From Buxus sempervirens (Eukaryota > Streptophyta > Magnoliopsida > Buxales > Buxaceae), in assembly GCA_947561395.2 (NCBI GenBank), contig OX387194.1:22430048-22494047 (forward strand): DNA of 64,000 nt. The letters run 5' to 3'. Numbering within the stretch: position 1 is the stretch's first letter; the number at the start of each line of letters is the position of its first letter. A program made the position numbers and the translations under genes. Under the pieces are notes generated by a model. The model was not told where the DNA came from. It searched no databases and saw nothing but the letters and a program-made list of their open reading frames with translations. Below are positions 46,138 through 57,534 of this stretch, one piece after another.

Positions 46138-48483
46138 TGTAAAACCCCGAATTTTCCCTAAATAATAAATTAAATTAGTAAATAATATTATTGAGGGTTA
46201 TGATTGATGGGAATATTTTATTATTGTAGGGGGTGATCAGTTTAGTGGAGATCCAGGATTAGATGCAGATCTGACCGTCCGATCCTGAGATATCAAGGTA
46301 TGTATTCTAATTGGGCGAGGTGTATAGGAGAGTTGCATGGGAGATGCATGGGATCAGAGAGTATAAATATGTATTAAAATAACCTAATCGTATTGTCGCT
46401 CGTAATACTCAGCCGCAAACGACTAGAGTTGAATGACCGAGAAGAGAAGAAAGAGAAGGAGGGAGGAAGACCCAGTAAACTTGCTCGAAGCATTGCTTTG
46501 CAACTAAAGAGAGATTTGAGGGTTGCTGTTCAGAGGAGAAGAAGAGGAACGCGCGTATACGAGGTAGGTGACACCGTTTTGCTTTCAGAAATCGGATTTT
46601 CCTTCGTTTACTCGCAAACGCATGTTTCTATAATATGTATTGGTGTATTTAGCTAGATAAGCATGTTATAAATACATTAGAATGAGTTTAGAGGAGAAAA
46701 ATCATGATTTAGAACTGTTTCTGCTCGATTTTGTATGACCGCCGACCTCGACTGTTCTCGGCGATCATCGGCGATCCTCGGCGTTGGTTAAAAAAATTAG
46801 GACGCCGTAGACCGCGAGAAGACGGACCGCGGGCGCTCGAATTTGCACTACCGCCGACCTGAGACCGCTAGGGCGATCCTGAGCGATCCTAGGCGCTCTA
46901 AGCAGAAAATCCAGATTTTCATAATTTCGAACCCAATTCAATTCTAAACTATTTTTAGACAATTTTAATGATTAATTAAGGTACTTTAAGACCAAAATAA
47001 ACTACCTAAATCCCTGTTTTACAGAAAAATAAATTAGGGAGATATTTAGGACATTAGTCGCCAAGTTTTCAAAGGTAATTGAGAAATGTGACTTTGGAAA
47101 AGCCTAACTACATTTGATTTTCAAAACACCTCTAAATGACATTATAAATCAGAATACATTCTAAAGAGAGTACAGAATTCAGATGAACAAATATTGAAGT
47201 AAAGGTACAGATATAACCATTATATGCCGCTAGGCACCAACCCTTATAGAAATATGATACTTTAGGGAAATTTTGGAGTCTAGTGGGCATAGCTGGTTAT
47301 GGATCCATAGTCGTAGCTAGATAGCTGAGGGATATGTCATTTGGGTTGAATTACTCCTATATGCGACGCGCTTCCTTTGCAAGTTAGTTTGTCTGGGAAG
47401 GTCCAATGTCTGGAGGGACACCCCGGTGAGCCGCTGGTGATTCCCTGTACATGTGGATAAGCGACCATCTCCATGTATTGATTCTGGTGCTGCATGCTGG
47501 TGGTACATGCCAACTCTGATGGGTACGTGTGCAATAAGTCGGTGACTACGGCTCTTGTCTAAGCTGCGCTGCATGGGGCTTGAGTATCATTAGTAGCATC
47601 GCTCCTAAGTCGCACGGTGGTATAGCAATTGGTTGAGAATCATCTCAAAAGGTTTATCTATCTTTGTGAGTCCTACAATGACACTGAAATCATAACACGT
47701 GGTATTATTGTTGTATACATGCGAGAGGCATGTGATTGAGATATGGGTCGGATGTGACTGCTTAGTACATCCTGACAATGTGTGAACTATGTTATTGATT
47801 TGACTATTGTATTCTTCTATTAAAACTTGCTGGAATTCATCTCTAGAACTGTTTAGCATATTGTTTTGGATTCATGGATGATACGAATGATTATACGAGC
47901 CTGCTTAGTCGATGTTGCTTAATCGTGCATGAACTGTTACTTTCCTTATATTAACTGTTTAATCATGCATGTGTTACCTACTGGGATATTCGTATCTCAC
48001 CCTACTGTTATTCCATTTTTTTCAGCTGATACGCGAGAGGGGGATTACTTAGACTTCCAGGGAGAGATAGCTGAGTATTCTCCGAAGGATTACTATTATC
48101 CAAATCTTGTCTGAGGTGGATTGTTGCTATAGACTTAGTACATTTGATTGGATTATTATTATTCATTGGGTTGATGTATTGAGAGATGAGAGAGATAGTA
48201 CCCAGTTATTTTACCAGACTTTGATATTACTAATTGATGGTCAAACTTTATGTTATGTTGAGGATTTTGAACTACACTTCCGCATATACTTGTTTCCGCA
48301 ACTCTGATAGTATAATAAGATAATGGATTTTGAATTATTTGGTCTGGTATGTGTTGATGTTGTATATGATATGGGCCAGTAACACCTCGGATTTGGTTGT
48401 TGAACTAAATTGGGGTTGTTACAGTAGCGATCCGGGTTCGGGTCGGGTGCCGGTTTGCACTGACCCGGGTTCGGGGCGTTACA
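46138..48483 (+). mobile_element. solo LTR D2, TSD ccttt
   Basis: TGTAAAACCCCG...GGCGTTACA, 2346 bp, flanked by ccttt (46133-46137 and 48484-48488). TATA box at 46362-46369, donor-like site at 46564, stem-loop at 47983-47998, acceptor-like AG at 48024-48025. It lies in L2. Confidence 0.94.
48025..48114 (+). other. conserved coding-like block of D2
   Basis: Thirty codons with TGA, ADTREGD...DFQGE...AEYSPKDY...YP-N-V, aligned without gaps to D1 and D3. Confidence 0.6.
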
Positions 48484-48770
48484 CCTTTATCTACCGGGAT
48501 AAAATTGGGCAGCAGATCTGGGCTTAAGCAAAAAGTCAATTTCTGCTCCCCTTAGGTTTGACCAGCTTATAACTTCTTCATCCAGACCCTGATCTGGGCA
48601 ACTCAATTGCGTTAGAACCGTGTCGGAATTTCCTTTTCAATGGGAAGAAGCATGGTGGTTGATCTGTACTTGATCAAAAAATCAACTTTTGTCCCCTTAG
48701 GGTTTGACTTTTCAGTTAGGGTTTTTATTTTTAGCCCTTCTGGGGGGTGCAAAAACAAGGTGCTTACACT

Positions 48771-49665
48771 ATAATTTTTTACTCAATTAATTATCTTATG
48801 ATCATCACTTTTCTTAATTTTTCTTAAAGTTTATAAAAACAAAACCATCTTAGAAAATTCCCAACTCTTCAAACCAAGTTCTAAATCAAAACCAACCAAT
48901 ATAGAACATCTAAATCATACGGAAAACATGCAATTCATCTAGTTTTCAAAGTGTTTGCTACTTGTCTCAAGAATGCAAAATCCATCTTCTCAATGAACCC
49001 AAAAATATAGCTATGTTTCTGCTATTGTCACACCATTCTAGGGATCCCTAAACATCATCTCCATCGTTCAGATTGAAGAACCACAAGTGAAGAATAAAAC
49101 CTCCAAATTTGAGGCCAATCCAACGGTTCATCTTCTCCCAATCATACTTTGATGGTTGCTAGTCGGACTTTTCTACAACTCCTCTTTTTTTCTAAAGTCT
49201 CTTATTTTCCCTCTATTTTTCCAACCTTATGCACGAATTTTCTCTCTCCTTTTCTCCATATGATTGAATTAATGGAAATCCTAAATCTTCCCTCATGCCT
49301 TCCTTTTATAGACTCACCCAAATACTAATCCTAATTGGATTAGGAAACGTTCTTACTAGGATTCCTAATTCTATTTGAAAAAATTTCCTATCTTATCTCT
49401 CCTTCTAATTATATTCTGTTAAATCTAATTTATAAGAAACTTCTATTTTTCTTGATTTTCGTGCTAATTTAATTCCTTATTTTAAAATATTACTAAAACA
49501 CCTCATTATTTCTCATATTTCCCAAATTAAGGCCCATAATTAATCATGATTATCAATATGACCTTTTTCCTTCTTTTAAGCCATAAATTTGTTATTTAAA
49601 TTCAAACCTATCCCAAATTAAGTCTAATTAGATCCAGTTCTATTAATTACTTAGTTAATTAATTT
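48771..49665 (-). other. fragment of another LTR-like repeat
   Basis: AT-rich sequence without a gene. On the minus strand it has a TATA-like ctataaaagg near 49310 and a general likeness to the U3/leader of F-type LTRs. Its 5' terminus is missing where it meets the SIRE remnant near 49665. The boundary is approximate. Confidence 0.4.
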
Positions 49666-50448
49666 ATTAATTGGCCTATTAGGAAGAGCTGCAGTCTTGG
49701 ATTTTAAATTCCGAGACTGAAGGATCTGATGGAAGATAATGGAAGGAATACAGATACTTTCTCTGTTCCAGATGGCATGAAGAAGTCTTGCCCGAGGGTG
49801 AGAGATCTCTGAGTGATGATCAGATGGAACAAGAGAAGCACACACAAACAGATTCAAGATCCGGAGAAAATCTTGAAGAGAGCCATGAGGCAAATAGTTG
49901 GGCTTATTCTTGATGGAAGTGGGAGCACCCTGAACTATTAGAGAAGGAATGATGGACTCCATAGGAGGATCAGTATGTGACTCAAGAAAGTTAAAAGAGG
50001 GAGAGTCAACAAGAGGCAGTTCAAGAAGAGAGGAAATAAGCTCTTTCGAGAAGTCGAAAGAAATTCCCCTGACATAGGCTTTGACAGAGCCTTGATTGGC
50101 AAGATGGAGATGATGAAGATTAGAGTAAAATTCTCGGACCAGGTCCGGATATGCAAAACCACCAAGTAAAGCAAATTTTTTCCAACCATTGTCCGAAAAC
50201 AATGAGTAGAAAGGGGATTCAGAAAAAGACTCAAGCTTGATGGCCCTTTCCAGAAGAAGTGGCCTGTGCTTGAAGAATTCATTAAAATCAGATAAACCAT
50301 TCCCCACAAACGGTTCAGAAGAATGAGAAGGGGAAGGGGGTCTCACTGGAGGAGAAGAAATAACAGGAGAAGACCTCACAGGAGGAGACCTCACAGGAGG
50401 AGACGATGTTGAAGGAGAATCAGTTCTCGACTTTCTCTTGAGAGGCAT
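49651..50448 (-). CDS. ORF downstream of SIRE pol, plant-transposon-protein-like
   Basis: About 265 codons from ATG 50446-50448 (MPLKRKSRTD). The first ~50 residues are Ser/Pro-rich with repeated SPPVR. The middle has FFKHRPLLLERAIKLES, NGWKKFALLGGFAYPDLVR, EFYSNL and SVKAYVRGISFDFS. That pattern fits the 'putative plant transposon protein' domain, which occurs in extra ORFs of plant retroelements; this assignment is from memory. It is on the same strand as SIRE gag-pol, in the place where SIRE elements carry an env-like ORF. There is no clear signal peptide or transmembrane segment after the ATG. The C-terminus probably runs into foreign sequence near 49670, so it is likely truncated. A solo LTR lies 62 bases upstream. 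Confidence 0.6.
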   Translation of the reverse strand: MPLKRKSRTDSPSTSSPPVRSPPVRSSPVISSPPVRPPSPSHSSEPFVGNGLSDFNEFFKHRPLLLERAIKLESFSESPFYSLFSDNGWKKFALLGGFAYPDLVREFYSNLHHLHLANQGSVKAYVRGISFDFSKELISSLLELPLVDSPSFNFLESHTDPPMESIIPSLIVQGAPTSIKNKPNYLPHGSLQDFLRILNLFVCASLVPSDHHSEISHPRARLLHAIWNRESICIPSIIFHQILQSRNLKSKTAALPNRPINKLIN

Positions 50449-50509
50449 GGTAAAAAACATGAAGAGAAAGAGAAAACAGACAGAACCAACCAACAAACGA
50501 GAAAGCCCT

Positions 50510-51545
50510 TGTAAGTGTGAAAACTCACACTCCTGTTATGGCAAATGATTGACAAATTATGTCTTCTAATGAAGCTTCAAGATGTGCAGATTAAACAATG
50601 AAAATTCAGTGAATTTAGTAAAGAAGAAGAACTTGATGCCACCACACTGCTACCACGCCGCTGCCACCCCGCTGGCAGCGCATAAGGGAATTCGTATTTT
50701 GAAAGAAAGGTTCGTGCACCTGCCGCGTACTCTTCCGCTAGCAGCTCGCTAACAGCGCGCTTTTTAACTGATTCAACTTACTCTGAGCGGGACTTGAGTT
50801 CGCCACCAGCCGTCTACATCGATCGCTTCACGACGCCACCAGCGCTCGACGCGATCTGTGTTTTTATTCTTTAAATAGACGTGTTGTAATTTTTGATAGT
50901 GACTTTTCTTTGGATCATTTTTCTTTTCGAATCTTGAAGTGTTTGAGATTCGATCAAATCTTCTTTAGAGAGTCGGCGATCGAGTGAGGGGGAGATCTGA
51001 GATAGATCGCCTGGAATTGAAAACAGAGGATTCTTCTTCAATTCAGAACTTCATCTGATCGTGTGATCGCCTGGACTGGTGATCGGCCTTGTTTGATGCG
51101 TAGGTGGATTCCTACTGCATTGGATCGTCTCAGTGGATTCTGAGAGGATTGCTGCGATCTGGATTGATCGTGTCCTGCAGCTTGTGGATTCAAGCTGTGT
51201 TGCAGTTCGTGGATTCGAACTGTGGATCACTGGTGAGTGATTGTTTGCGATCTGGACTGATCGTGTTCTGCAGCTTGTGGATTCAAGCTGTGTAGCAGTT
51301 CGTGGATTCGAACTGTGGATTGCTGTTGAGTGAGTCAAATTGTAAAGGTTAAGTATGTACTCCTTTGTAATTGTCTTCTCATTCAATAGTGGATTTTGAA
51401 GGGTTAGTCGCCTCATATAGACTCGAGGTTTTTCCTGGATCTGGATTCAGGTTTCCTCGTATAATTCTTTGTGTACTGTTTCCGCATTGTTCAATTCTGA
51501 ATTGTTATAGATCGTGGACCTTAAGAGTAGTCCTCTACTCTTTCA
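50510..51545 (+). mobile_element. solo LTR of the SIRE family, inverted, TSD gccct
   Basis: TGTAAGTGTG...CTCTTTCA, 1036 bp, flanked by gccct (50505-50509 and 51546-51550). It is the same length as the SIRE 5' LTR at 60129-61164 and highly similar to it, in inverted orientation. It begins with the inverted repeat gtgtga-aaac-tcacac. TATA-like TTTAAATA at 50870-50877. It is inserted in the 3' region of a SIRE element, so a family member jumped into a relative. Confidence 0.94.
51065..51315 (+). repeat. array of stem-loops with a TGGAYT loop (solo SIRE LTR)
   Basis: Nine stem-loops have loop TGGATT or TGGACT. Their spans are 51065-51084 (GATCGCC), 51100-51115 (GTAGG), 51128-51145 (TCTCAG), 51155-51170 (CGATC), 51178-51197 (CAGCTTG), 51203-51222 (CAGTTCG), 51248-51263 (CGATC), 51271-51290 (CAGCTTG) and 51296-51315 (CAGTTCG); the 5' stem is in brackets. 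The last three repeat the preceding three as a ~93-bp duplication. All lie downstream of the TATA-like box, so they would be in the leader RNA. Confidence 0.9.
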
Positions 51546-52737
51546 GCCCTAATTGCTAAAAAATATACTAAACCCTAGCTTAGAATAATGAAAGAAAACT
51601 ACTGAACTAGGAAGCAGAAAATGAAGAAGCAGGATGAAGACAGTAAAAATTTTTTTTTTACCTGAACAGTAGGCAGGAAGGAGGAAGGTGAAAGCGACAG
51701 CAGCACCGGGACACGACGCGAGAGGTGAGGGAAAACGAAGAGGGTGAAAAAGAACAGGGGTAAAAAAAATGACCACAATTTCACCTATATATAGGCAAAC
51801 AAAGTACGCTGCCAGCGAGCAACTGGTGACGTAGAAATGGGCAAGTGCCAGAGCAAGCAATACTAGAGAAGGCTACATGCACGCTTCTAGCGACGTAGAA
51901 GGTGCACATGCACACACAAAGAAAAACACAGATTAAAGGCAGAAATTTATAAAAGAGGTTTGAACTATTCTTCATGACATCCTCATACTTCCAAACACAA
52001 GGCTAGGATTTTAGCTAAACAAAAAAGACATCCAGATAAACAACTTATTCAATCTAAGAAGTACTTATCACAAAATTGATATTGAAGTACCTATCAAAGT
52101 TAATTCAGATGTGGTACATTTCATATCAAAGAGCAAAATTTCCTTCATGGTTTCTCATACTATAAATTTTCTTCAAGATATTAAGCACATATGCATATTA
52201 ATGAATCAATGCTTGTGAGAAATGAGCAACATTTTTGACTTTTACACTTCATACATATAGAAGGCTATTTCAGTGTAAACAATCTTGAAAAGTATAGACA
52301 TATCCCAACTTCATTTTGGTGGCTTTCGCACATCAGAGATAGGTAGTCTTTTCTGATCTCTTTTTCTTTTCTTTTTAAAGAAAGCATTAACCCTTAAAAA
52401 ACCTGAGTTTACAGTTCATTCCAAGAATATACCTTCTTTCTCTTTTTCTTTTTGAGATTTACAGTGGCTTTCACTCTAATCTCTATGGCAGCCATTTCCA
52501 AAACTTTTCTTTTCATAAAGGTGATAGCCTATAGATCCCCAAGCTTTACCACACAATAAGCTTCAATACGTAAAGGTGTTTCAGACAAAGTTGCTGGTTA
52601 GAAATAAGACATTTCTGTCAATATGCATACACTCAATCTTCCTGAAAACAGATCTTAGTAATAAGAACACACAAATTCATTTTGAACAGATATGTAAGAC
52701 ATTTTACATCAAAATTAACTCCAACAGAACCTGATTT
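51546..52737 (-). other. 3' region of SIRE between pol and the downstream ORF
   Basis: About 1.2 kb with no supported gene. A TATA-like tatatatagg (minus strand) lies near 51790 and a pyrimidine-rich stretch near 51650. This might be a promoter or splice region for the downstream ORF, but nothing is certain. Confidence 0.45.
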
Positions 52738-55173
52738 TCAGTTTTGAGAGCATACTCCTAGGGATTTCCTAAGAGTTTCAAATTTGTTCTGATCTAAAGG
52801 TTTAGTAAAAATGTCAGCCAACTGTTTTTCAGTAGATATGTATTCAATCATAACAGTTTTGTCTTCAATCAACTCTCTTATAAAGTGATGCCTGATATCT
52901 ATATGTTTGGTCCTTGAGTGTTGAACAGGATTCTTAGAGATATTTATGGCACTTTGATTATCACAGAAGAGAATCATTTGATCTTGATCTAACCCATAAT
53001 CTGATAACATTTGTTTCATCCAGATAAGTTGAGTACAACTGCTTCCTACAGCAATATACTCAGCTTCAGCAGTACTCAGAGAAACACAGTTTTGTTTCTT
53101 GCTTAACCAGGCAATGAGATTATTCCCCATGTAAAAGCAACCACCAGAGGTGCTTTTTCTGTCATCCATACACCCAGCCCAATCAGCATCAGTGTATCCA
53201 GTAAGATGTGGGTTTGTCTCTTTGGAAAACCAGATTCCCAGATCAATAGTTCCATTAACATATTTTATAATTCTTTTTACAGCATTCAGATGGGATTCTT
53301 TAGGATTAGCCTGATATCTAGCACAAACTCCAACTCTAAAGCTTATATCAGGTCTACTTGCTGTTAAGTATAGTAGACTCCCAATCATTCCTCTGTACAA
53401 GGTAGGGTCTACAACTTTTCCACATTCATCTTTTCCAAGTTTTAAACTAGTACTCATAGGAGTCCTAGCATGTTTCGCATGAATTAAGCTGAATCTTTTA
53501 ACAAGATTTCTTGAATATTTTGCTTGAGAGAAAAAAATTCCTTGTTGAGATTGATAAATCTGAAGTCCTAAGAAAAAGTTCAGTTCACCCATCATACTCA
53601 TTTCAAATTCACTTTTCATTAAGTCAGCAAAGGAGTGAGCATGATTTTCAGAAGTGGACCCAAACACTATGTCATCAACATAGATTTGAGCAATCAAAAT
53701 ATGTTTGGACTCTCTTTGAATAAAGAGAGTTTTATCCACATTTCCTCTCATAAAACCAGATTCAAGTAAAAAAGTGGTAAGTCTCTCATACCAAGCTCTA
53801 GGAGCTTGTTTGAGTCCATACAAGGCTTTGTTCAGTTTATAGACATATTTAGGATGATTTGTGTCCTCAAATCCTTTAGGTTGCTCTACATAGACCTCTT
53901 CATTCAGATATCCATTCAAGAATGCACTCTTAACATCCATTTGAAACAGTTTAAACTTCAAGTAACATGCAATAGACAACAGTAATCTGATTGATTCTAA
54001 CCTAGCTACAGGTGCAAAGGTTTCATCAAAATCTATTCCTTCTACTTGAGTATACCCCTGAGCAACAAGCCTAGCCTTATTTCTGGTTACTATCCCATTC
54101 TCATCAGATTTGTTCTTAAAAATCCACTTGGTTCCTATCACATTTAGATCAGAGGGTTTTTCAACCAATTCCCAAACATTATTTCTAGTAAATTGATTCA
54201 TTTCTTTATGCATAGCATTCAACCAAGAATCATCCAACAATGCATCTTTATAAGATTTTGGCTCAAATTGAGAGAGATAAGAAGAAAATCTTACCTCATT
54301 ATGTACCTGATGTCTTGTTCTGACACCATCTGAAATATTTCCAACAATTTGCTCAGTTGGGTGGTCTTTGAGAGTTCTAGTTAGAGGAACCACTTCAATT
54401 CTTGAGGAAGCATCTCTGATTTCATCCTCTTCATCTACAGCCTGCAAAAATTCAATGTCAATACCTTCATCATCAATTAGCACATTTATAGATTCCATTA
54501 CAACAGATTTTTGCAAATTAAAAACTCTGTATGCTCTACTAGAAGAAGAATATCCTAGAAAAATTCCTTCATCACTTCTAGAATCAAATTTTCCTAGATT
54601 TTCTCTGTCCCTTAAGATATAACATTTACTTCCAAATACTCTGAAATATTTCAAGTTTGGCTGTTTTCCTTTCCAAAGTTCATAGGGAGTTTGTTTCCAC
54701 CCAGATCTGATATAAACTCTGTTACTAATGTCACAGGCAGTGTTTATAGCTTCAGCCCAGAATTTTGTTGAAATTTTCTTGGCTATCATCATGGTTCTAG
54801 CCATTTCTTGTAACACTCTGTTCTTCCTTTCCACAACTCCATTTTGTTGTGGGGTCTTAGGAGCAGAAAATTCATGTTTGATTCCTTGTTCTTCACAGAA
54901 ATTGGAAAACATTTGATTCTCAAATTCTGTCCCATGGTCAGATCTGATTCTAACAATCTTTTCTATTTGCAAGTTCTTTTCAACTTGAATTTGACAGCAC
55001 AGATGTTTAAAACAGTTGAAACATTCAGATTTTTCTCTTAGAAAGTCTACCCAGGTATATCTGCTGTAGTCATCTACAGCAACAAATATATATTTCTTTC
55101 CTCCCAGACTCTCAGTCTTTGTAGGTCCCATTAAATCCATATGAATCAGTTCTAATGGTCTTGATGTTCCTAC
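52738..55173 (-). CDS. SIRE gag-pol, C-terminal half: integrase, RT, RNase H
   Basis: About 810 codons from the D3 insertion to the natural stop at 52738, without an internal stop. The integrase core has D ([11 protein letters not shown]), D ([10 protein letters not shown]) and E ([12 protein letters not shown]). The copia RT has [38 protein letters not shown] and the catalytic YVDD ([11 protein letters not shown]). RNase H has [16 protein letters not shown] and CDNQSAI, and the end is [19 protein letters not shown]. Discounting D3 (2361 bases plus one 5-base TSD copy) puts this half in the same phase as 57535-60068, giving one frame of about 1654 codons. As it lies, the solo LTR separates it from its start. 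Confidence 0.92.
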   Translation of the reverse strand, partial: VGTSRPLELIHMDLMGPTKTESLGGKKYIFVAVDDYSRYTWVDFLREKSECFNCFKHLCCQIQVEKNLQIEKIVRIRSDHGTEFENQMFSNFCEEQGIKHEFSAPKTPQQNGVVERKNRVLQEMARTMMIAKKISTKFWAEAINTACDISNRVYIRSGWKQTPYELWKGKQPNLKYFRVFGSKCYILRDRENLGKFDSRSDEGIFLGYSSSSRAYRVFNLQKSVVMESINVLIDDEGIDIEFLQAVDEEDEIRDASSRIEVVPLTRTLKDHPTEQIVGNISDGVRTRHQVHNEVRFSSYLSQFEPKSYKDALLDDSWLNAMHKEMNQFTRNNVWELVEKPSDLNVIGTKWIFKNKSDENGIVTRNKARLVAQGYTQVEGIDFDETFAPVARLESIRLLLSIACYLKFKLFQMDVKSAFLNGYLNEEVYVEQPKGFEDTNHPKYVYKLNKALYGLKQAPRAWYERLTTFLLESGFMRGNVDKTLFIQRESKHILIAQIYVDDIVFGSTSENHAHSFADLMKSEFEMSMMGELNFFLGLQIYQSQQGIFFSQAKYSRNLVKRFSLIHAKHARTPMSTSLKLGKDECGKVVDPTLYRGMIGSLLYLTASRPDISFRVGVCARYQANPKESHLNAVKRIIKYVNGTIDLGIWFSKETNPHLTGYTDADWAGCMDDRKSTSGGCFYMGNNLIAWLSKKQNCVSLSTAEAEYIAVGSSCTQLIWMKQMLSDYGLDQDQMILFCDNQSAINISKNPVQHSRTKHIDIRHHFIRELIEDKTVMIEYISTEKQLADIFTKPLDQNKFETLRKSLGVCSQN

Positions 55174-57534
55174 TGTAAAACCCCGAATTTCCCTTAAATA
55201 ATAAATTAAATTAGTAAATAATATTACCCAGAGTTATGATTGATAGAAACATTTTAATATTGTAGGGGGTGATCAACTTAGCGGAGATCCAGAAGTAGAC
55301 GCAGATCTGACCGTCCGATCGTGAGATATCGAGGTATGTATTCTGAGTGGGCAAGGTGTATAGAAGAGTTGCATGGGAGATGCATAGGATCAGGGGGTAT
55401 AAATATGTATAAAGAATTAACCTAATTCATATACGTGTATTGTCGCTCGTATTGAAGAGCCGCAAGCGACGATTTGTTCAAGCGACCAAGGGAAGAAGAA
55501 GGAGAAGAAGAAGGAAGGGCTGGGCGTGCGTTCATCGTCCAGAGGATTCTTCAGTGCAAGAGTTCGTCATTGTGCATAATAGAGAAGGAGGAATCAGCGT
55601 AGAGAGGTAGGTGACACCGTTTGGGTTTAAAATTCGGATTTATCTCTGTTTAATCGCAAAAGCATGTTTCTATGATATGTAAAGTTGTATTTAGTTAGCT
55701 AAGCATGTTATAAATACATTAGAATGAGTTTAGACGTGAAAAATCGTGATTTAGAACTGTTTCTGTTCGATTTGGTGAGACCGCCGACCTCGACTGTGCG
55801 AGGCGCTCATCGGCGATCTTAGGCGCTGGTTAAATACTCGAGGACGCCGTGGACCGCGGGACGACGGACCGTGGGCGCTCGAATTTGCACTACCGCCGAC
55901 TGATGACCGCCCGGAGCGATCCTGAGCGATCCCAGGCGCTCTCAGCAGAATTTCCAATTTTTCATAATTTCGAACCTAAATCAATTCTAAACTATTTTTA
56001 GACAATTTTAATGATTAATTAAGGTGTTTTAAGACCAAAATAAACTACCTAAATCCCTGTTTTACAGAAAAACAAATTAGGGAGATATTTAGGACATTAG
56101 TTGCCCAGTTTTGAAGGTAAACGAGAAATGTGATTTTGGAAAAGCCTAACTACCATTTGACTATCTAAACACTTTTAAATGGCATTATAAATCATAAGAC
56201 ATTATAAAGAGAGTTCATAATCCGCATGACTGAATAATGAAGTGAATGTACAGATATAACCATTATATGCCGCTAGGCACCAACCCTTATAGAAATATGA
56301 TACTTTAGGGAATTTTGGAGTCTAGTGGGCATAGCTGGTTATGGATCCATAGTCGTAGCTAGATAGCTGAGGGATATGTCATTTGGGTTGAGTTACTCCT
56401 ATATGCGACACGCTTCCTTTGCAAGTTAGTTTGTCTGGGAAGGTCCTATGTCTGGAGGGACACCCCGGTGAGCCGCTGGTGATTCCCTGTACATGTGGAT
56501 AAACAACCACCTCCATGTATTGATTCTGGTGCTGCATGCTGGTGGTACATACCAACTTTGATGGGTACGTGTGCAATAAGTCGGTGACTACGGCTCTTGT
56601 CTAAGCTGCGCTGCATGGGGCTTGAGTATCATTAGTAGCATCGCTCCTAAGTCGCACGGTGGTATAGCAATTGGTTGAGAATCATCTCAAAAGGTTTATC
56701 TAACTTTGTGAGTCCTACAATGACGCTGAAAACATAACACTTGATATGATTACTATTGTGCACGTGCGGGATGCATGTGATTGGGATATTGATTGGATGT
56801 GACTGCTTAGTACATCCTGGCAATGCATGGATTATACTATTGATTTGTCTATTGAGATCTTATATTAAAACTTGTTAAAAATCATTTCTAGAACTGTTTA
56901 TCAAACTGTTTTGTGTTCATGAATAGTATAAATGATTATGCGAGCCTGATTTATCGATGTTGCTTTATCGTGCATGAACTGTTACTTTCCGTATATTAAC
57001 TGTTTAATCATGCATGTGTTACCTACTGAGATATTCGTATCTCACCCTACTTCTATTCCATTTTTTCAGCTGATACGCGAGAGGGGGATCTTTTAGACTT
57101 CCAGGGAGAGATAGCCGAGTATTCGCCGGAGGATTATTATTATCCAGATCTTGTCTGAGGTGGATTGATGTTATAGACTTAGCATTTTAATTGGTTTATT
57201 ATCATTAATTGGATTTGATGTATGAGAGAGGCAAGAGAGAGTTAGTAACCAGTTCATTCTACCAGACTTTGATAATATTGATTGATGGTCAAGCTTCATG
57301 CTTGTTTGATGATTTTAATCTACACTTCCGCTCATACTTGTTTCCGCAACTCTGATAGTTTAATATATATGGATTGGATTTACTTTCTTTGGTCTGGTAT
57401 GTTATTGATTTTGTAATTGATATGGGCCAGTAACACCTCGGATTTGGTTGTTGAACTAAATTCGGGTTGTTACAGTAGCGAACCGGGTTCGGGTCGGGTG
57501 CCGGTTTGGACTGACTCGGGTTCGGGGCGTTACA
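55174..57534 (+). mobile_element. solo LTR D3, TSD cctac, inside SIRE gag-pol
   Basis: TGTAAAACCCCG...GGCGTTACA, 2361 bp, flanked by cctac (55169-55173 and 57535-57539). TATA box at 55398-55405, donor-like site at 55607, stem-loop at 57028-57043 with a TTCG loop, acceptor-like AG at 57068-57069. It interrupts SIRE between the zinc-binding part and the core of integrase. Confidence 0.95.
57069..57158 (+). other. conserved coding-like block of D3
   Basis: Thirty codons with TGA, ADTREGD...DFQGE...AEYSPEDY...YP-D-V. Relative to D1, eight codons differ silently and five change the residue. Confidence 0.6.

Larger units (their letters stand above)
25741..48770 (-). mobile_element. Ogre-type LTR L2, split by nested insertions, left end unclear
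   Basis: Its 5' end is TGTAAGCACC-like on the minus strand at 48770 (plus-strand ggtgcttaca). Pieces are 48489-48770, 45971-46137 and 25741-27329, separated by D2 and by the C1 nest, each flanked by TSDs that close the gaps. Landmarks shared with the other Ogre-type LTRs are tagggtttgactttcag, caaactcaattgc and gccacgtgggcag. A TATA box lies at 26710-26717, with a palindrome array upstream of it. The conserved U5 kilobase is not found on the left, so the LTR is truncated or interrupted near 25740; that boundary is approximate. Confidence 0.7.

Noticed and set aside
51051-51416. 121-codon minus-strand frame in the SIRE solo LTR, and its counterpart at 60180-60623
   Set aside because: It is a shadow of the stem-loop array: the repeated residues come from the duplicated hairpins. 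It runs antisense to the LTR in one copy.
50448-51545. The solo SIRE LTR as the 3' LTR of the SIRE element
   Set aside because: Its orientation is opposite to the 5' LTR, and it has its own TSD gccct.
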